Assembly: GCF_036711975.1 (NCBI RefSeq)
Contig: NC_091970.1
Location: 11,539,501 to 11,603,500, forward strand
Source: Onthophagus taurus
Taxonomy: Eukaryota > Arthropoda > Insecta > Coleoptera > Scarabaeidae
Length of the DNA: 64,000 nt
Reading direction: 5' to 3'
Shown here: piece by piece, positions 34,518 to 46,816 of the stretch
Numbering within the stretch: the first letter of the stretch is position 1
Layout of the letters: the number at the start of each line of letters is the position of its first letter
The notes under the pieces: model-generated
Seen by the model: only the letters and a program-made list of their open reading frames with translations
What the model was told of the DNA's origin: nothing
The model's database searches: none
Made by a program: the position numbers and the translations under genes

Positions 34518-36947
34518 ACTAGAAGAAAACAAATTTTATTCTGTACCCACTACATAAAAAAAATAAGAATAACAATAAAAATATCTGTATGTATATACAA
34601 CAAAAATAAAAAAGTTAAGAGGTGAGGATAGGGCTACCGACCAAGGTCTTTCTGCCCGTGATTTTTGTAGTCGGCGGTTTGTTTCAGTCTTCTCTGACGG
34701 CCAGGAGTTTTTGGAAGAGAAGAAGTGGCTTGTTGCGAGGGTGGAGTAATCGAGGCGATATAAGCGTGTGTTGCAAGGCGTTGGTAGGAAAATTTAGAAT
34801 GGATTTATCGGACAAAGATTGAAGACGGGTATGGATTGCTAGGGTTAAAGAGGGGATTACGGGGGTTCCTAATTCGGGTGATGGATCTCAGTGCAGATCT
34901 TTAGGCTACTTCCATTGATTCATATTCTATGATGGGCCTGCATATGGTCTTGTAGATGTGCGAAGCACATGAGGTAGAGATTCCGCGACCGCTGAACGAA
35001 AGAGATTTAAAGTGTTTGGCGCGTGTCTTTACTTTCATCTTCACCTTGGTTGCATGAGTGGAAAACTTAAGCGTTCTGTCAAGTATTATGCCAAGATACT
35101 TGCAGGTAGGTGAGACGGAGATTGCCGTTGATTGGATTGTAATTGTGGGAGAGGGAGCGCGGGGTGAGAGGAATGGGACAAAAAATTGTGTTTTTGTGGG
35201 ATTAAGTAAGATGCGCCACTTTCGGTACCAATTTTCCGTTTCGTTTGTGAGCGTCTGCAACTTACGGACCGAGGAAGTGATATCCCTACTGTGCGAGACC
35301 AATGCTGTGTCGTCGGCGTAAAGAAGTGCGTATGCAGTGAGGTTAAAGGCGTCTGGGTTGTCGTTGTAAAGATCGTGGCAGAATAGATTGTATAGAGCGG
35401 GAGAGATAGGCGAACCCTGAGGAAGGCCTTGCTGAGCGGAGAAGCTGTGGGAGAAGTGATTTTTCAACTTCACGATGGAGGAGCGATTCGACAGGAATTG
35501 GTTTATCAGGGTTAGAAGGTAGTATGGCGTTTTTAGCTTATCCAGTTTAAATAGCAATCCTTTGTGCCACACGGAGTCAAAGGCCTTTCGGACGTCCAGA
35601 AACACTGCTGCAGATTTCAGTTTTACAAAACGTGCCGCCTGGAAGTTGGAAACCAGAATAGTTAGTGGCTGGGACGTTGATTTTCCGGATTGGAAGCCAA
35701 ATTGGTAAGGCGGAATTTTCTTTGATACCGCAGCCAGGAGCTTGTTCTTCAAGTGCGTCTCGAAGAGTTTTCCAATTACGGGGAGCAGTGAGATGGGACG
35801 ATAGTTGGCTGGATCAGATAGAGAGGAATCCTTCTTGGGAATACAAGTAATAATTGACGTCTTCCAGTCGCGCGGGAAATGCTGAGTCGTAAGGCAAAAG
35901 TTGATTATTTTTCTGATAAAGCTATGGATGTTAAGATCTAGACTTCTAAGCAGTTTCCTTGTGATGTTATCATAGCCGGGAGCGGTATCTTTTCCCTGTC
36001 CAAGAAGAGTAAAATATTCGTCTTCCAACATGAGAGCATCTTCGGGTGTCTCGAACGGTGTCAAAAATGCGGATTCGTACCAATTATCTATAATGCTTTT
36101 GTTGTGGGAACAAAACGAAACATCCTCGGTAAAGGTGAATACACCTTCTAGGTAGTCAGCGTGAATGTTGACAATCTCTTCAGGGTTGGAGTGCACACCG
36201 TCATCGGTAGGATCAATGAGCTCCTCCGTTCCAGGTGTCTTTTGGTATCTTGATAGTTTTCGAATTTCGTGCCAATAGTTTCTTCCATTACACAGTTTTA
36301 TTTTGTCACAGGCTTCCATGTACTTTTCCGTTCTGTATTGCTGAATTAGTTTCTGTATCTTTTTTTTGAACTCATTAAACTTCTTTTTCAACTCAGGCAC
36401 TTCATATACCCTGAAGTCTCGATATAGGCGTCTTTTCTCCTTGATGAGTCTGATAATAAATGGAGGTAGCGGAAAACTGTAGTGTTTGGTGGTTCTGGAT
36501 GGGCTCGCTTTGTCTATTGACTCCTTAAGACATTTGTTAAACCTTGAAATCGTATCAACTGTGATTGTCTGATGTGCTTCTATGAAGTCTTTCATTATTG
36601 AGTTAACTGTCTCCATGTCGCAAAGCTTATAGTTTTTAATTAAAGTCGGAACAGGTTTAGGTACGTTGGTTGTGACGTTGACATAAACTAAAATGCCCAA
36701 GTGATCGGAGCATAAATCTGGAACAACTTCTACCTGTGTAATTAGACCGCGGATGTTTCTTGTACAGAACAGTAGATCAGGAGTAGAGTTCGGATTGTTT
36801 TCCATAACGTACGTGGGAGGAGTCGTGATTTGTACGAAATTGGACATATTCAGGAAATGTCTTATGTGTTTCCTTTTGGTTGGATTCGGATTGAAGTCAC
36901 CAATTATGAGACATTTGTCGTGCAGTGAGGCCATGTTAAATATGGAT
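34518..36947 (-). mobile_element. 5'-truncated jockey/CR1-like LINE inserted in the intronic repeat
   Basis: Minus-strand LINE whose flanks are the two halves of a broken repeat unit: the left side stops at TTTTTGAAATAATC and the right side resumes at TCGAATTTTGCAATTTTCAC. About ten bases of the unit seem to be missing, and no target duplication is obvious. The 3' region (34518-34620) is A/T-rich with AATAA-type repeats on the minus strand. The 5' end is inside the endonuclease domain. Confidence 0.85.
34901..36940 (-). pseudogene. LINE endonuclease-reverse transcriptase ORF, 5'-truncated
   Basis: One long open frame of about 680 codons. It starts within the AP-endonuclease: LIIGDFNPNPTKR, then TPDLLF and the catalytic SDHLGILV. 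After the connector come the RT blocks: TCIPKKDSS and YRPISLLPVIGKL, motif A (VFLDVRKAFDSVWH), motif B (LPQGSPISPALYN), motif C (LLYADDTALV) and the thumb TCKYLGIILDRTL. It ends after ICRPIIEYES, shortly before the usual C-terminus. The RT frame is uninterrupted, so the copy is fairly young, but without the first part of the endonuclease it cannot move alone. The nominal Met at 36961 is only a chance start in flanking repeat DNA. Confidence 0.9.
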
Positions 36948-38945
36948 TTCGAATTTTGCAATTTTCACCGATTAAATTTTAAAAATTCGTATAAAATCCA
37001 CTTCTTGGAATATGAGTATGAAAATTACCCAAAGTGTTAATAAAAGTGTCCTCTTTCGCCAATTTTTTCGAATTAAAATCATTTCATCATTAACAAAGTA
37101 CACCGGGAAGTAATTTTTTATTAATCATTAATAACGGTGGGTCATCATCAAAGCTCGGATATTTCGGTACCGTCTCAGTAGCGTCGACAGCGCAGAACCT
37201 ATGGGGCGCGATCATAAATGCACTCCCACCACGCGATCTACCGTTCCGATCGCTCACACATCTATAAGCATGCCAGGCCTGCATTTATCTGTGTTCCGTT
37301 CAGAGAATTCAGTACCAATTCATTTAATATCCTTTTTATTTATTGTTAAATCCATCATTTTCTGAATTAGAATTGTACTATTGTTTCAGTTTTTGTTTCA
37401 AACGGAGTGTGTTGAATATTTTATTTAATTATCATCGAATATTTTCTTGATTTGTTTTAATTAGAAGTGCATTGTTGTTTTAGGTTTTATAATTTAAAAC
37501 TACTTCTATTAAGAGTTAATATTTTGATATTTATTAACTGAATTACCCTATTGTTTTAGTTTTTATTATTTATTCCAATGGCACACTTAATAGCGATTTT
37601 TGGCGATACGTTCACATTAATTGACAACAATGTATCATTTTGCAACCAAGAAATATCTTCTAAATATGGCCTGTTAGTTCTAGCAGTTACATTTGTGCCA
37701 GTTACCAGTTGTGACGTCGAGTTAGGTCGTCATTTTCTGAAGTAAATTTAGAAAAAGTCATTATTATTCAATTATTAAATTTCACCAAATAAGAACTGGG
37801 AGTCGAGAAAAATTATAATAAAGTGTATAATTACTTGCTTATTTAGCGTTAATACAGATCCTTGCTAACGCGCGCCTATGGATTACCATGACAACGCTGC
37901 AGACCTGAGAACTCGGGACCTTGGCTATGCGTCGCTCGTCAATAACGCAACATTCGTGAACTGGTCGACTGGACTTAGGTACCGAAGAATCCGAGCTCTA
38001 GTCATCATATTACACAAAAACTGAAATAGGTTATTTTAGTGGTAATAGATTATAACAGATGGCACTAATATAAGGAAAAAAAGTTAGGCGTGTAAATTGT
38101 TTGTTAAAATTTGAATAAACAGGTGGCGCTAATAAGTAATTTAAAATCAAAAGAAATTAAGAATCATAATCGGATGTTTATTAAAGTTACCGTGAGGCCA
38201 AAAACCGGCCTTTAAAGGTTAAAACTTTCGTAACGAAACGCTAACATTTTACCTAAAATTTTGGATTTTATACGAATTTTTAAAACTTGTGTGTAACGAT
38301 CCCATTGTCCAAAATATTTTTAGTCCATACGTATAAAATAGTGGTTTTGGCCGGATATTAAAAACCTATTAGCACTCCACCATTCACAGGAATTAGTATC
38401 TCTTTTAGGTGTTAGACACTGCAGATAATAATCAAGTTCAACCTCAATAGGACTATTTTCATTGAATACAACTTTATTTATTAATTTAGTATCCTCCTTT
38501 TAATGCAAAAAGCCGTTTTGAAAAATCACTTTTAATTCTTGAGAAATAAATTTTTGAAATGATCGACATTTGTTCGAATTTTGCAATATTCTCCAATTAA
38601 GTTTTAAAAATTCGTATAAAATCCACTTCTTGGAATATGAGTATGAAAATTTCCCAAAGTGTTAATAAAAGTGTCCTCTTTCCAATGAACCAACCCATTT
38701 TGAAAAATAGCTTTTAGTTTTTGAGAAAACAAAATTTGAAATTTTGATACAATTTTCGATGTTGCAATTTTCATCGATAATTTTCAAAATTTGCTATAAA
38801 ATTAATTTCTTGAAGGATCCTTGTGGAAATATCACCAATTATTAATTAAAGTATCCTCTTTTTAATGCAAAAAGCCGTTTTGAAAAATCACTATTAGTTT
38901 TTGAGAAATAAATTTTTGAAATAATCAACAATTTTTTTTCTTGAA
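36948..38945. repeat. Continuation of the intronic ~181-bp repeat, with an inserted segment
   Basis: Array units at 36948-37065 and 38460-38945 flank a different segment. That segment, roughly 37066-38390, is GC-richer in parts. A 20-bp inverted repeat with two mismatches lies inside it (AGCTCGGATATTTCGGTACC at 37152-37171 against 37978-37997). A 55-codon plus-strand frame (37578-37745, MAHLIAIFGDTFTL..) has no recognised relative. The leader GGAATTAGTATCTCTTTTAG reappears at 38390, right before the array restarts. Confidence 0.65.
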
Positions 38946-39479
38946 GTTAAAAATATTAAAAAGATTTTTAAATGGAATCTTTTAGGTACCCATGTTAGTA
39001 ACTTTTGCAAATCATTGTACTTTTTAGTTGAAATAGGTTTTAGTGTCTCTCTTATTGGTTTCAGCAACAATAAGTTAGAATTAGGAATAATTTCCTTAGA
39101 ATTAACAGTACCTTTCTCTTTTCGTGTTAGGCTTTTAGTGCCTCTATTGAAATCGTTTCTTTAGTGTTTATTTTAAAAATTTCATAGGAACCACTTTAGA
39201 TATGAAAAATTTTTGATTATTTATATTTTTTTTTTGTTATTCTAAAAGTAAGGTCCGAATTCCTCAGATAAGAGATTAAAATTCTTAAAGTCCATGGTTT
39301 TCATTTCCGCTACTTCAATTTTATTACCACAAAGAAAAGCTGTTGCAAATACCATGGAGTTATCTCTATCGATCTCTATTAGTACATGAATTGTATCTGC
39401 TTCTATGTAGGTATGTTCTTAAAAGGTATTTTTGTTCTATGCATTTTATGGAAGGCTTCATTTCATTTCCACCTCGTCC
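38946..39479. other. Intron sequence without recognised features
   Basis: AT-rich. I see no ORF, hairpin or repeat that matches other parts of the window. Confidence 0.4.
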
Positions 39480-40020
39480 AGCTACAATTTCAAAATTGTA
39501 AGTGAATTAATTTTTTCCTGGCGCCCTTCCCCCTCTTAAGTCCCCTTAACACTGCTTCCAGTGTTATCTCCTCTCCCCTTTGCACCTCTCGCGCGCCCTC
39601 TCCTATTCTTCTCTCTTCCACCCCTCCCAACAATCCCATGAAGTAGGTTCTCCATTCGGTCATTTGTATATCTCTGCTAACTTCCTCTCTTTCCTTCCTC
39701 ATCCTCTTTAAGTATCTCCATACCTCATTGTCCTCTTACAACTTCCTAATCTTCGCAGCTTCCCTCTCCTTCAGCTCGCTCTTCTTTTTCTTTTTGCATT
39801 GTTCTTTGTATTTTCTCCTGGCCTCCATATATCTATTCCTTTCTCCCCTCTCTGCCACTATTTCAATCTCCTTCTAGCTTCTCTCTTCGTCTCTCTGCAT
39901 TCCCTCTCCCACCATTCGTTCCTTCCCAGTCTAACACCCCGTCGTCCACTCTCTGACCCTAGCTTGCCAACCTTCCCCTATAATGTTCTATGCCCTCTCC
40001 TTTATGCACACCTCTGAGGA
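39480..40020 (-). pseudogene. Decayed LINE fragment (connector region, Glu/Arg-rich)
   Basis: The minus strand is purine-rich and encodes, in one main frame with a stop near 39730, EARRKYKEQCKKKKKSELKE.. and then MTEWRTYFMGLLGGVEERR. The latter is the block found between endonuclease and RT in R1/RTE-like LINEs of insects. RT motifs A-C are absent. The pyrimidine-rich plus-strand ORF at 39799-40017 is its shadow. Confidence 0.6.
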
Positions 40021-40507
40021 GGTTGGTAATCCGATTCTGCCAACGCTTTTAAAACTATTTGTAAGCTTATTTTGGATTATTACTTGATTAACAGTCTCAT
40101 AGTTAGCATAACCAATTTAACTAGTTTTGCTGGTATTCCAATACTCGACAAGAAGGTCATAGTGATTTTATCACTTCGCCGTAATTTGTCTCAATACAAA
40201 CAAATGGTCGATTTGGCCTAAAACCTGCCTGTTATTCATCTATAATTCTCTCTGGGTATGGTTCTTTCTATCATCTTCATTTTCTCCCTTATAAATAGGG
40301 TAAATGATTGACCTTTTCCAATCATACAAAGCGTTTATTTCTTCCCTATTTCAATAACTCAACGGGCTACACAACGAGATGTATTTCGATTGTAAAATAG
40401 TCCTCAGGCACGACGTGAAGGTATTATAAGCCTTTTATAACTACATGATCTTATTATTAGATACTTCTATTAATTTCTGTTTTTAAGAAATTAACCAGCA
40501 GAAAATA
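40021..40507. other. Intron stretch containing a hammerhead-like motif on the minus strand
   Basis: No gene. Sequence related to the arms of the 22994-23785 foldback element (GGCACGACGT and GGGCTACA phrases) lies at about 40362-40420. The rest is unremarkable. Confidence 0.4.
40364..40411 (-). ncRNA. Hammerhead-like motif with canonical CUGAGGA core
   Basis: Minus strand from 40411: GUGC, core CUGAGGA, a weak stem II segment (CUAUUUUACAAUC), GAA, stem III AUACA/UGUGU closed by UCUCGU, cleavage-position A, then GCCC as the stem I partner (three of four pairs). The core residues agree with CUGANGA..GAAA, but stem II pairs badly. It is probably a decayed relative of the motifs at 23047 and 23690. 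Confidence 0.35.
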
Positions 40508-40724
40508 TTTACTGTATTCAAGGACAGGAAATAAACGAATCTACAATTATTGTGTAATGAACTAGTGAAAAATAAACAAATCAAAAATAAAAAAAATAAC
40601 GCTTAAATAATTATTAAATAATATTAATAATTATTAAATGTCATTTGCGTAATTTGTTTATTTTCATTAGTTCAGTATATAATAATTGTAGATTCGTTTA
40701 TTTCCTGTCCTTTAATTCAGTAAA
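40508..40724. mobile_element. 217-bp hairpin MITE
   Basis: The inverted arms begin TTTACTGTATTCAAGGACAG (40508) and end at 40724. A 31-bp inner part, GGAAATAAACGAATCTACAA, is perfectly inverted. The centre is almost pure A/T. No clear target duplication, and no coding capacity. Confidence 0.7.
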
Positions 40725-41039
40725 TTAATATAATGAAAGGAGAAAACACTTGGTTTCATTCAATCCAGTAGGACATGATCTATCTGGTTAAATTCTAGGT
40801 GTTTCCAAGTTCTTTTATGTATATCATTGTAGGCTTTCATTCCTATAGTTCCTCTGAATTCCTTCTCAATTCATTATCAATTTTGTATCATTTATTGGTA
40901 TTGAGTGCTTTTTCTAACTCCTGGTAGAATTGTTCTTTGACTGCTGGAACCACACATCCCAGATATGATGCCGAATTCACGCTCACAATAACACTTTCCT
41001 CCTCAAAATAGTATAGGTCTATGACGCCAAATTGTGATA

Positions 41040-42760
41040 CGGCATCCCGCACTGTTAGTTTTTAGGGGAATTTGACGGTCTTTGGTGAAAATTTTTGGTG
41101 TTTTATTCAGCCCAGTACCAAAAATTTTGATTGTTTACAGCACCAATTGGTTTCCAAATGTTTCCTTGTTTAGAGTTGACCAGATTTTGCGTAGTAAGTC
41201 AAAACCAGGAGGTTTTTGGGTAGTACATGTGATCTGATTGTTCTGCTTTGCTATCCATTCTTGATATCAAGCATTAGTCAGGCTGAAGTCTTCATCTGTA
41301 GAAATAGCTTCAGTTTTGATTTGCGTTCTCAATCTCCTCGTATATCGTGAGGTCATTCATGCGGCGCAAGTGTGAATGTGGTATATGGCTAAGTACTGAG
41401 AGCCATACCATTGGAGTAGATTTGATATCTCCTGCAATCATTCTCATCGTGTTATTAAGCTGAGCATCGAGTTAAGCCACACTGGCGCACAGTATTCAGT
41501 GTTAATCGGTTGAGAAGACAAGGCTCAGGATTCTTGAGTCTGTTGATTAACAGGATGGAGGCTCTCCATGTTGGTCCACTGAGCTTGATTATAATATTGT
41601 TCCTTGTTTTTACTTTCTCGGCTGTGTGTAACGCCTAGTTATTTTCAATAAGCTTAGTTGCAGAAGTACCTTCCCAGACTCTTTAGATCGGCTGTCAGAA
41701 TCTTCTCTGATTCTTCGAACGATCTACATCTTATTGCAAGAGCCCAGTCATCAGAGTAACCGTACTTTTTAGATCTTGTTTCTGGCATATCTGCGATATA
41801 TAGGTTAAATAGCACCCACCCTTGTGACAGGCCGTTTTTGAGTTTTCCTGGTGAGCTCATATTGGATTCAACATATTTATTTATTATTTAGCAGATGAGC
41901 TCTTGATTTACATGGGATAATACGGAGAAACTTACAAATGATGACTTCTCTTCGTGCAAAGTTTTGAGCTTTTCTGAGTTTTGACCTGGTGAACGCAGCT
42001 CCATTTTGGCTTGAAAGCAGTTCGATTGGTGATACATCAAACACTGTCGGACAGATTCTGTTTTAGATAAACCTTTTAAGTAATTTGTATGTTATTGATA
42101 ATAATGCGATGTACCTGTAGCTCTTAGGTGAGTTTGCTGCTTCTCCTGAATTTAGATGGCTATTACCTTTGTTTGATTAAATTCTCTGGGTACGTTACCA
42201 GGCTAAATTATATTAGTGAAGCATCTAGCCAGCCAAAGTTTAGTGCATATTCCGCTATTTACTAAGAATTCTGGGTTGATACCATCAAGTCCTATTCCCT
42301 TACCAAAGTCCATGCTTGGCAGCCATTTCTATTGGCTTTCAGCGTCAAGACTGAAAGGAAGCTTTGGTAAAGGTCATCGCTCTTTTCACACCATCCTGGG
42401 ACATATTTTCTCCTATACCTTCTGGAGATGCACTTCTTGGCGGTAGTTGTTGCCGCTCCGAGGAATCTAGTATAGTTTTTGTTGTACTTATCAAGGTCTC
42501 TAGACAATTTCTCTAACTCAGCCTTTTTAAAATTCCATCTAGGGCGAGAGATAGACGTGTAACGAGTGAAATTTGGTTACCTTCTCTGTAATAACAGGAC
42601 GGTGCTGGTTGTGGGGGAAATTGCAGAGGAGTTTTCTGGTGGCAGATAGCGGTCGAGTTTTACCATCACTTGAAGTGAAACATAGATCAGGATCTGAAAG
42701 TACAGCGGTCTCGATATTTCCATTGCTCATGGCAGCTATTAAAGTCACTCGAGCGATTGG
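41040..42760 (-). pseudogene. Heavily decayed LINE (endonuclease end to RT)
   Basis: Minus-strand pieces in collinear order. 42748-42539 has SDPDLCFTSSDGKTRPLSAT and HNQHRPVI, the end of an AP-endonuclease. 42507-42292 has RRKYVPGWCEKSDDLYQSF, the connector. 41860-41654 has NGLSQGWVLFNLYIADMP (RT motif B) and YGYSDDWALA (motif C, with YADD changed to YSDD). Many stops and frame breaks separate them. This is an older insertion than the LINE at 34518. Confidence 0.7.
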
Positions 42761-43079
42761 CCATGAAATGGTTACTTGTTTATAAACATTAGATACGGTT
42801 ATGTCTCCAATTTTGACTACGACACTGTGTATTTCATTGTCTAAAGAGGCAGAAATATAAATAGCATTTTCTATATCATGTACAATATAAATTGCGACGT
42901 CAAAAATTATTTCTTAAGAAGATGATCCAATTCCTCATTGTTGTTCTGGACTCTTTGAATAGTTTCAGCAGAAGCATAAGAATTTGAAAAGGATTCAATA
43001 TTTATTACTGATTAAACAAATCGATCTGTTTTTTTGACCAATTAATAATTTAATTTCTTTGGAATTTCTAAGAGAATTT

Positions 43080-44330
43080 GTCAAACCTTAAAGAGGTCGA
43101 AGAATATCTGAACTTTTTGGAATCAATCTGTGGTAATAGTTAATCATAATCATTAATTGCTTTAATTCTTGATTGTGAAGGTTTGCCACTAACCTAGCTT
43201 TTTTTGTTCCATCTTGTTTGGTCCTAAATACCCATCGAGTATCTATTGCCTTTTTTCCATTGGGTAGATCAGCTGGTATCCAAGTGCCATATAGCTGTAG
43301 TGCATCTATTTCTTTATTGATTGCTTGTTTCCATTCTTCTCGTGAATTGACAACTTCATTGTACGTCAATTGATTACCTGTATAGTAACAATACGCAGTA
43401 TACAGTTCATAGTCGTTAAATTTGGAAGGAATTTTGACTTTCCTTTTATTTGTATGTTACCTAATCCTGCACTTGACTTTTCATCTCGAAATTTTGCTTG
43501 AAATCATCTTCACTTGTTCTTCGGTCATCTTCTTCTTAGCTTCTTTCTTGAATCAATTCATTTTGCCCAGTCACATTATTTTCTTGCTCTTTATTTTCTC
43601 ATCCTACTAAATCCGCTTTTATGAATAATGTCAGCTTCATAAAATTGAATATCTCTTGAAATTATTATTTTGTTTGTTTTTTCTTCTCAAAGTCTATAAC
43701 CTGTTTTTCCATATCCAACTAGCCTGTAGTTAACTGCTCTTGTTTCCAGTTTATCATGCGGTTAAATCAACTTTTCCAGTAGTATTTTTGTTGGACATCT
43801 GTTAAACTGGTATGCAGCATATTGAATTACTTCCCCCCAGAGATACTTTGGAAGATTAGTCTCTGCCAACATTGTTCTGACTCTGCTTAGTAAAGTAAAA
43901 TTGGCTCTTTCACTTACTCTATTTTATTGTAGGGAATTCAACTGTATACCCCTTTGATTACAAAAATTCTTTAGTATATGGGAACTGAATTCTCCTCCAC
44001 AATCTGCACGAACTCTTGAGCACTTATTTCCTTCTGCTGAAAGTTGTCTGACATATTTCATTATATTGTCTGCAACCTCTGCTTTTAATTTTAATAAGTA
44101 CACAGTGACAAAATGTGTATGATCATCTACTATTGTTTGATAATACTTTTCACCATTTAGTGTTGGAGTTTTTACTGGCCCTCCAATATCTGTATGTAAT
44201 AATTCTCCCTTTCTCTTTGACCTTGGCATATCAACAGTTTTGAATGGTAACCTTTTAGCCTTACCTTCTTTACAAGCTTCACAGACTTCATCACTAACTT
44301 CTAAAATCTTAGTCGGTATATCTTGATATG
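43080..44330 (-). pseudogene. Ty1/copia retrotransposon remnant (integrase and RT start)
   Basis: On the minus strand, 44229-43924 encodes the integrase core with LHTDIGGPVKTPTLNGEKYY (first Asp), YQTIVDDHTHFV and VRADCGGEF (second Asp). Between 43920 and 43690, in broken frames, RTMLAETNLPKYLWGE is the usual post-core block. 43369-43088 gives the start of the copia RT: MTYNEVVNSREEWKQAINKE, TRWVFRTKQDGTKKARLVA. The RT is then cut short; its YVDD part is missing. No LTRs were identified. Confidence 0.8.
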
Positions 44331-44499
44331 TTTATTCACTATTTCTGTTACAATCATTCACATAAGCACAACGCCTTAACATAACCTTTACAACAATACT
44401 TGGTACCCAATCACAGAACATATATAAAGAGAAGTGTCTTAAGAATCTTAACGGTCGTTCGTAACTGTCTTATCGGCAAGCTACGGTAACGCCATCTAT

Positions 44500-46520
44500 T
44501 TAATGCTAACATATACAATATGGCCTCGGATCTATTTTTGGTAGTCTCTCCTATTCAGCTCCATTCTCTTTATTTCCTCAATGTTCTTTCCCCTCCTTCC
44601 CTTCTGCTGAATCGCACTCTAGATGCTTTCCAGTTCCTTCTCCTTTTGCCTTCATCATCCTCTTTGGGAGCTTCTTATGATCTATACGGATCACGTGGCC
44701 GTTCTATTGCAACTGTCTGTTCTGTATAGTTTTGAATCTATCACTTCTGGTCCTATCTACTATTCGTCTTAGGTACCTCATTTCTGCAGCTGTTACTTTC
44801 CTTTTGTGCTTATCCTGCATTTGGTCACCCGCAAATTACAATGTATTAGGATTCATAATGTTTTAGTATTCTCGAGGTCTTACCAACGTTATAAACTGCA
44901 AGAGAATGTCTGGATGTGTACTGATCACATTCTAAACTCCGAGAAAAAGTCTGAAATTGCATTATTAATCTGGTCATTGCTCATCACAAGCCATTCACAT
45001 CTGATGTTTATGTCTTCATCCTCGTTTCCTATTTGTTAATTGAATCTTCATTATTTTACTCATCTTTGCATTTATTTCCATTCCTGCACTTTGTACATTA
45101 ACATTCCATTTGTTGACTGCGGCTTGCAACTTCATGACTGTGTTCGCTGGTGTCAATGCTGTCATTCACATATACAAGATTTTGGAAGCTTCCTTTCTCC
45201 AGTGTCCGAAATTTAGGTTCAGTTTACTTTACAATTTGGCCCTAACCACAATAAGAGAGGGGAAATCTCCTTGTTTCATTCCTTTTTCCAAATTGAAACT
45301 TTTAGGCTTTACCTCCCTTATTCCGATTATTCCTGTTGTTCTTTTGTACAAGCAGTGCACTCAGGTCTAAGAGTTTTGCTTCGTCTAGTCTCTTCTCTGC
45401 TACATTCTAATTTTATATATTTGAGTTGGGTTTGTCTATTTTTCCGGAATACCGCTTTTTCCTCTTGCAGTTGTTTATCTTTGTAACGTCTGATCTTTAT
45501 CTTTAGTATATCTTCTTTATGCATGATGATAGACAGATAGTTATCACAATCATTCGTGCTTCCATTCTTGTGATTTCTCCATCCCACGCTTGCTGGCATA
45601 TTCTTTGGATTCATTCCCCTATTTCTCTCCCTGCGTATTTGGCCATGTTGAAGTTGATTTCGCCTCTTTGCCATTTTCAACATAAGTATCATTTCCTTTA
45701 CTTCGTCTATGGTTATATGTTATTCCTCCTCTATTTCCAGACTTGTGTTGTATCACAACTCTGGAATCCTCTGGATACTCTGGATATCCAGTGTTTTGCT
45801 TTCCTCTGTTACTATATTTCCGGTCTTATCCTTTATACATCATGTTGTTTTGCCATATTTTCCTCTTAGATGTTTAACTGTTATCCAGAACTGTTTCTTA
45901 TTATTTCTGTTGTCTTTAAGGTTTCCCTCTATTTCCTTGCCGAAGTCTTCCCATACTTTCTTCTTTGCTTCTTTGCCTACTCCTGAAGAGAAAAAAGATA
46001 GATTGACATATACTCAATCTATCTTTTTCTCTTTTCGTCTATAGTTGTCTTTTCCATGCCTTCATCTTTTCTTGGACTTTCTGCTTTACCTCCTCGCTCC
46101 ACCATTTTGTTCTTTTTTTGGACCCAATACTCTATTTCCTCTGCCCAGGTCATTCCCTAACCTGCCATTTCAATCCCCTATAATAATTACATCTCTCAAT
46201 CTACCTTTAGTCCTGTCCCATGTGTGGTCAAGAACAACTCTATTTCTGTGATTTCTGCATTCTCCGTCGGTGCGTAGATTTGTATGAGTGTTACTTTTTC
46301 ACTCAGCACCATACCTAATGTAATTATTCATGAGTTTATACCTTCCCAGTAAGTTATTTGGTTAGCTAGATCATTTGCTCTTATTCTCAGTGGCACGCCT
46401 GAGTAGATCAGTTTATATCCTTTATCCAATGTCACTTCTTTATTTCATTTCCTCGTTCACTCAACCTTCTCATGTTCAATATCCCCACTCTTGTCCATAT
46501 TAAACAAAAGTAGGTTCCAT
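44500..46520 (-). pseudogene. Decayed RTE-like LINE
   Basis: The minus strand carries, 5' to 3', an AP-endonuclease block near 46310-46130 (VTLIQIYAPTENAEI, then DVIIIGD*NGRLGND, where * is an in-frame stop). A Lys/Arg-rich connector follows (about 45692-45327), then an RT motif B remnant KGMKQGDFPSLIVV near 45290-45240. Dozens of stops and shifts are present. The many pyrimidine-rich plus-strand ORFs between 44520 and 46251 are antisense shadows of this element. Confidence 0.55.
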
Positions 46521-46816
46521 TACCATACTGAGTTACCAGAGCCTCGTAAGTTATCTAGTAGAAGCACCACGTTCAGGTGAGGTTGTCAAAATTTATCTGT
46601 TGTCTTCTTTTTGCATCGGTTCTTCTTGTCATCTCAATTGCTTTCTGCTATTTGAAGTAGTGATGTTGTTTGCAAAACCACATTTCAAAAAATTTTATCA
46701 TCAATTTTGCTTGCCATCAACTGTAACATCACTTTGAAACAATCAGAATCCTTTCCTGATCATTTCCCTATTAGTGATAGAATTAAGAAAATGAAAATAA
46801 AACAATTTTTTTTAAG

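Larger units (their letters stand above)
32530..46816 (+). other. dnk: dNK intron 1 (14.3 kb), filled with repeats and transposons
   Basis: Donor GTAAAT at 32530 and acceptor TTTTTTTTAAG ending at 46816. Inside are a ~362-bp tandem repeat, a LINE (34518-36947), a GC-richer TIR-like segment (37152-37997), decayed LINE fragments, a copia remnant and a hairpin element. All coding remnants inside are on the minus strand, opposite to the host gene. Intron status is inferred from the phase-0 match between exons and from the family alignment. Confidence 0.8.

Noticed and set aside
34622..35850. Plus-strand ORFs overlapping the intronic LINE
   Set aside because: Antisense shadows of the 680-codon endonuclease-RT frame.
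37578..37745. 55-codon plus-strand ORF MAHLIAIFGDTF.. as a host gene
   Set aside because: Too short, no homology, no splice context; kept only as a note on the inserted segment.
44520..46251. Many plus-strand hydrophobic ORFs (69-116 codons)
   Set aside because: They are pyrimidine-rich shadows of a decayed minus-strand LINE (EN and RT motif traces on the other strand).
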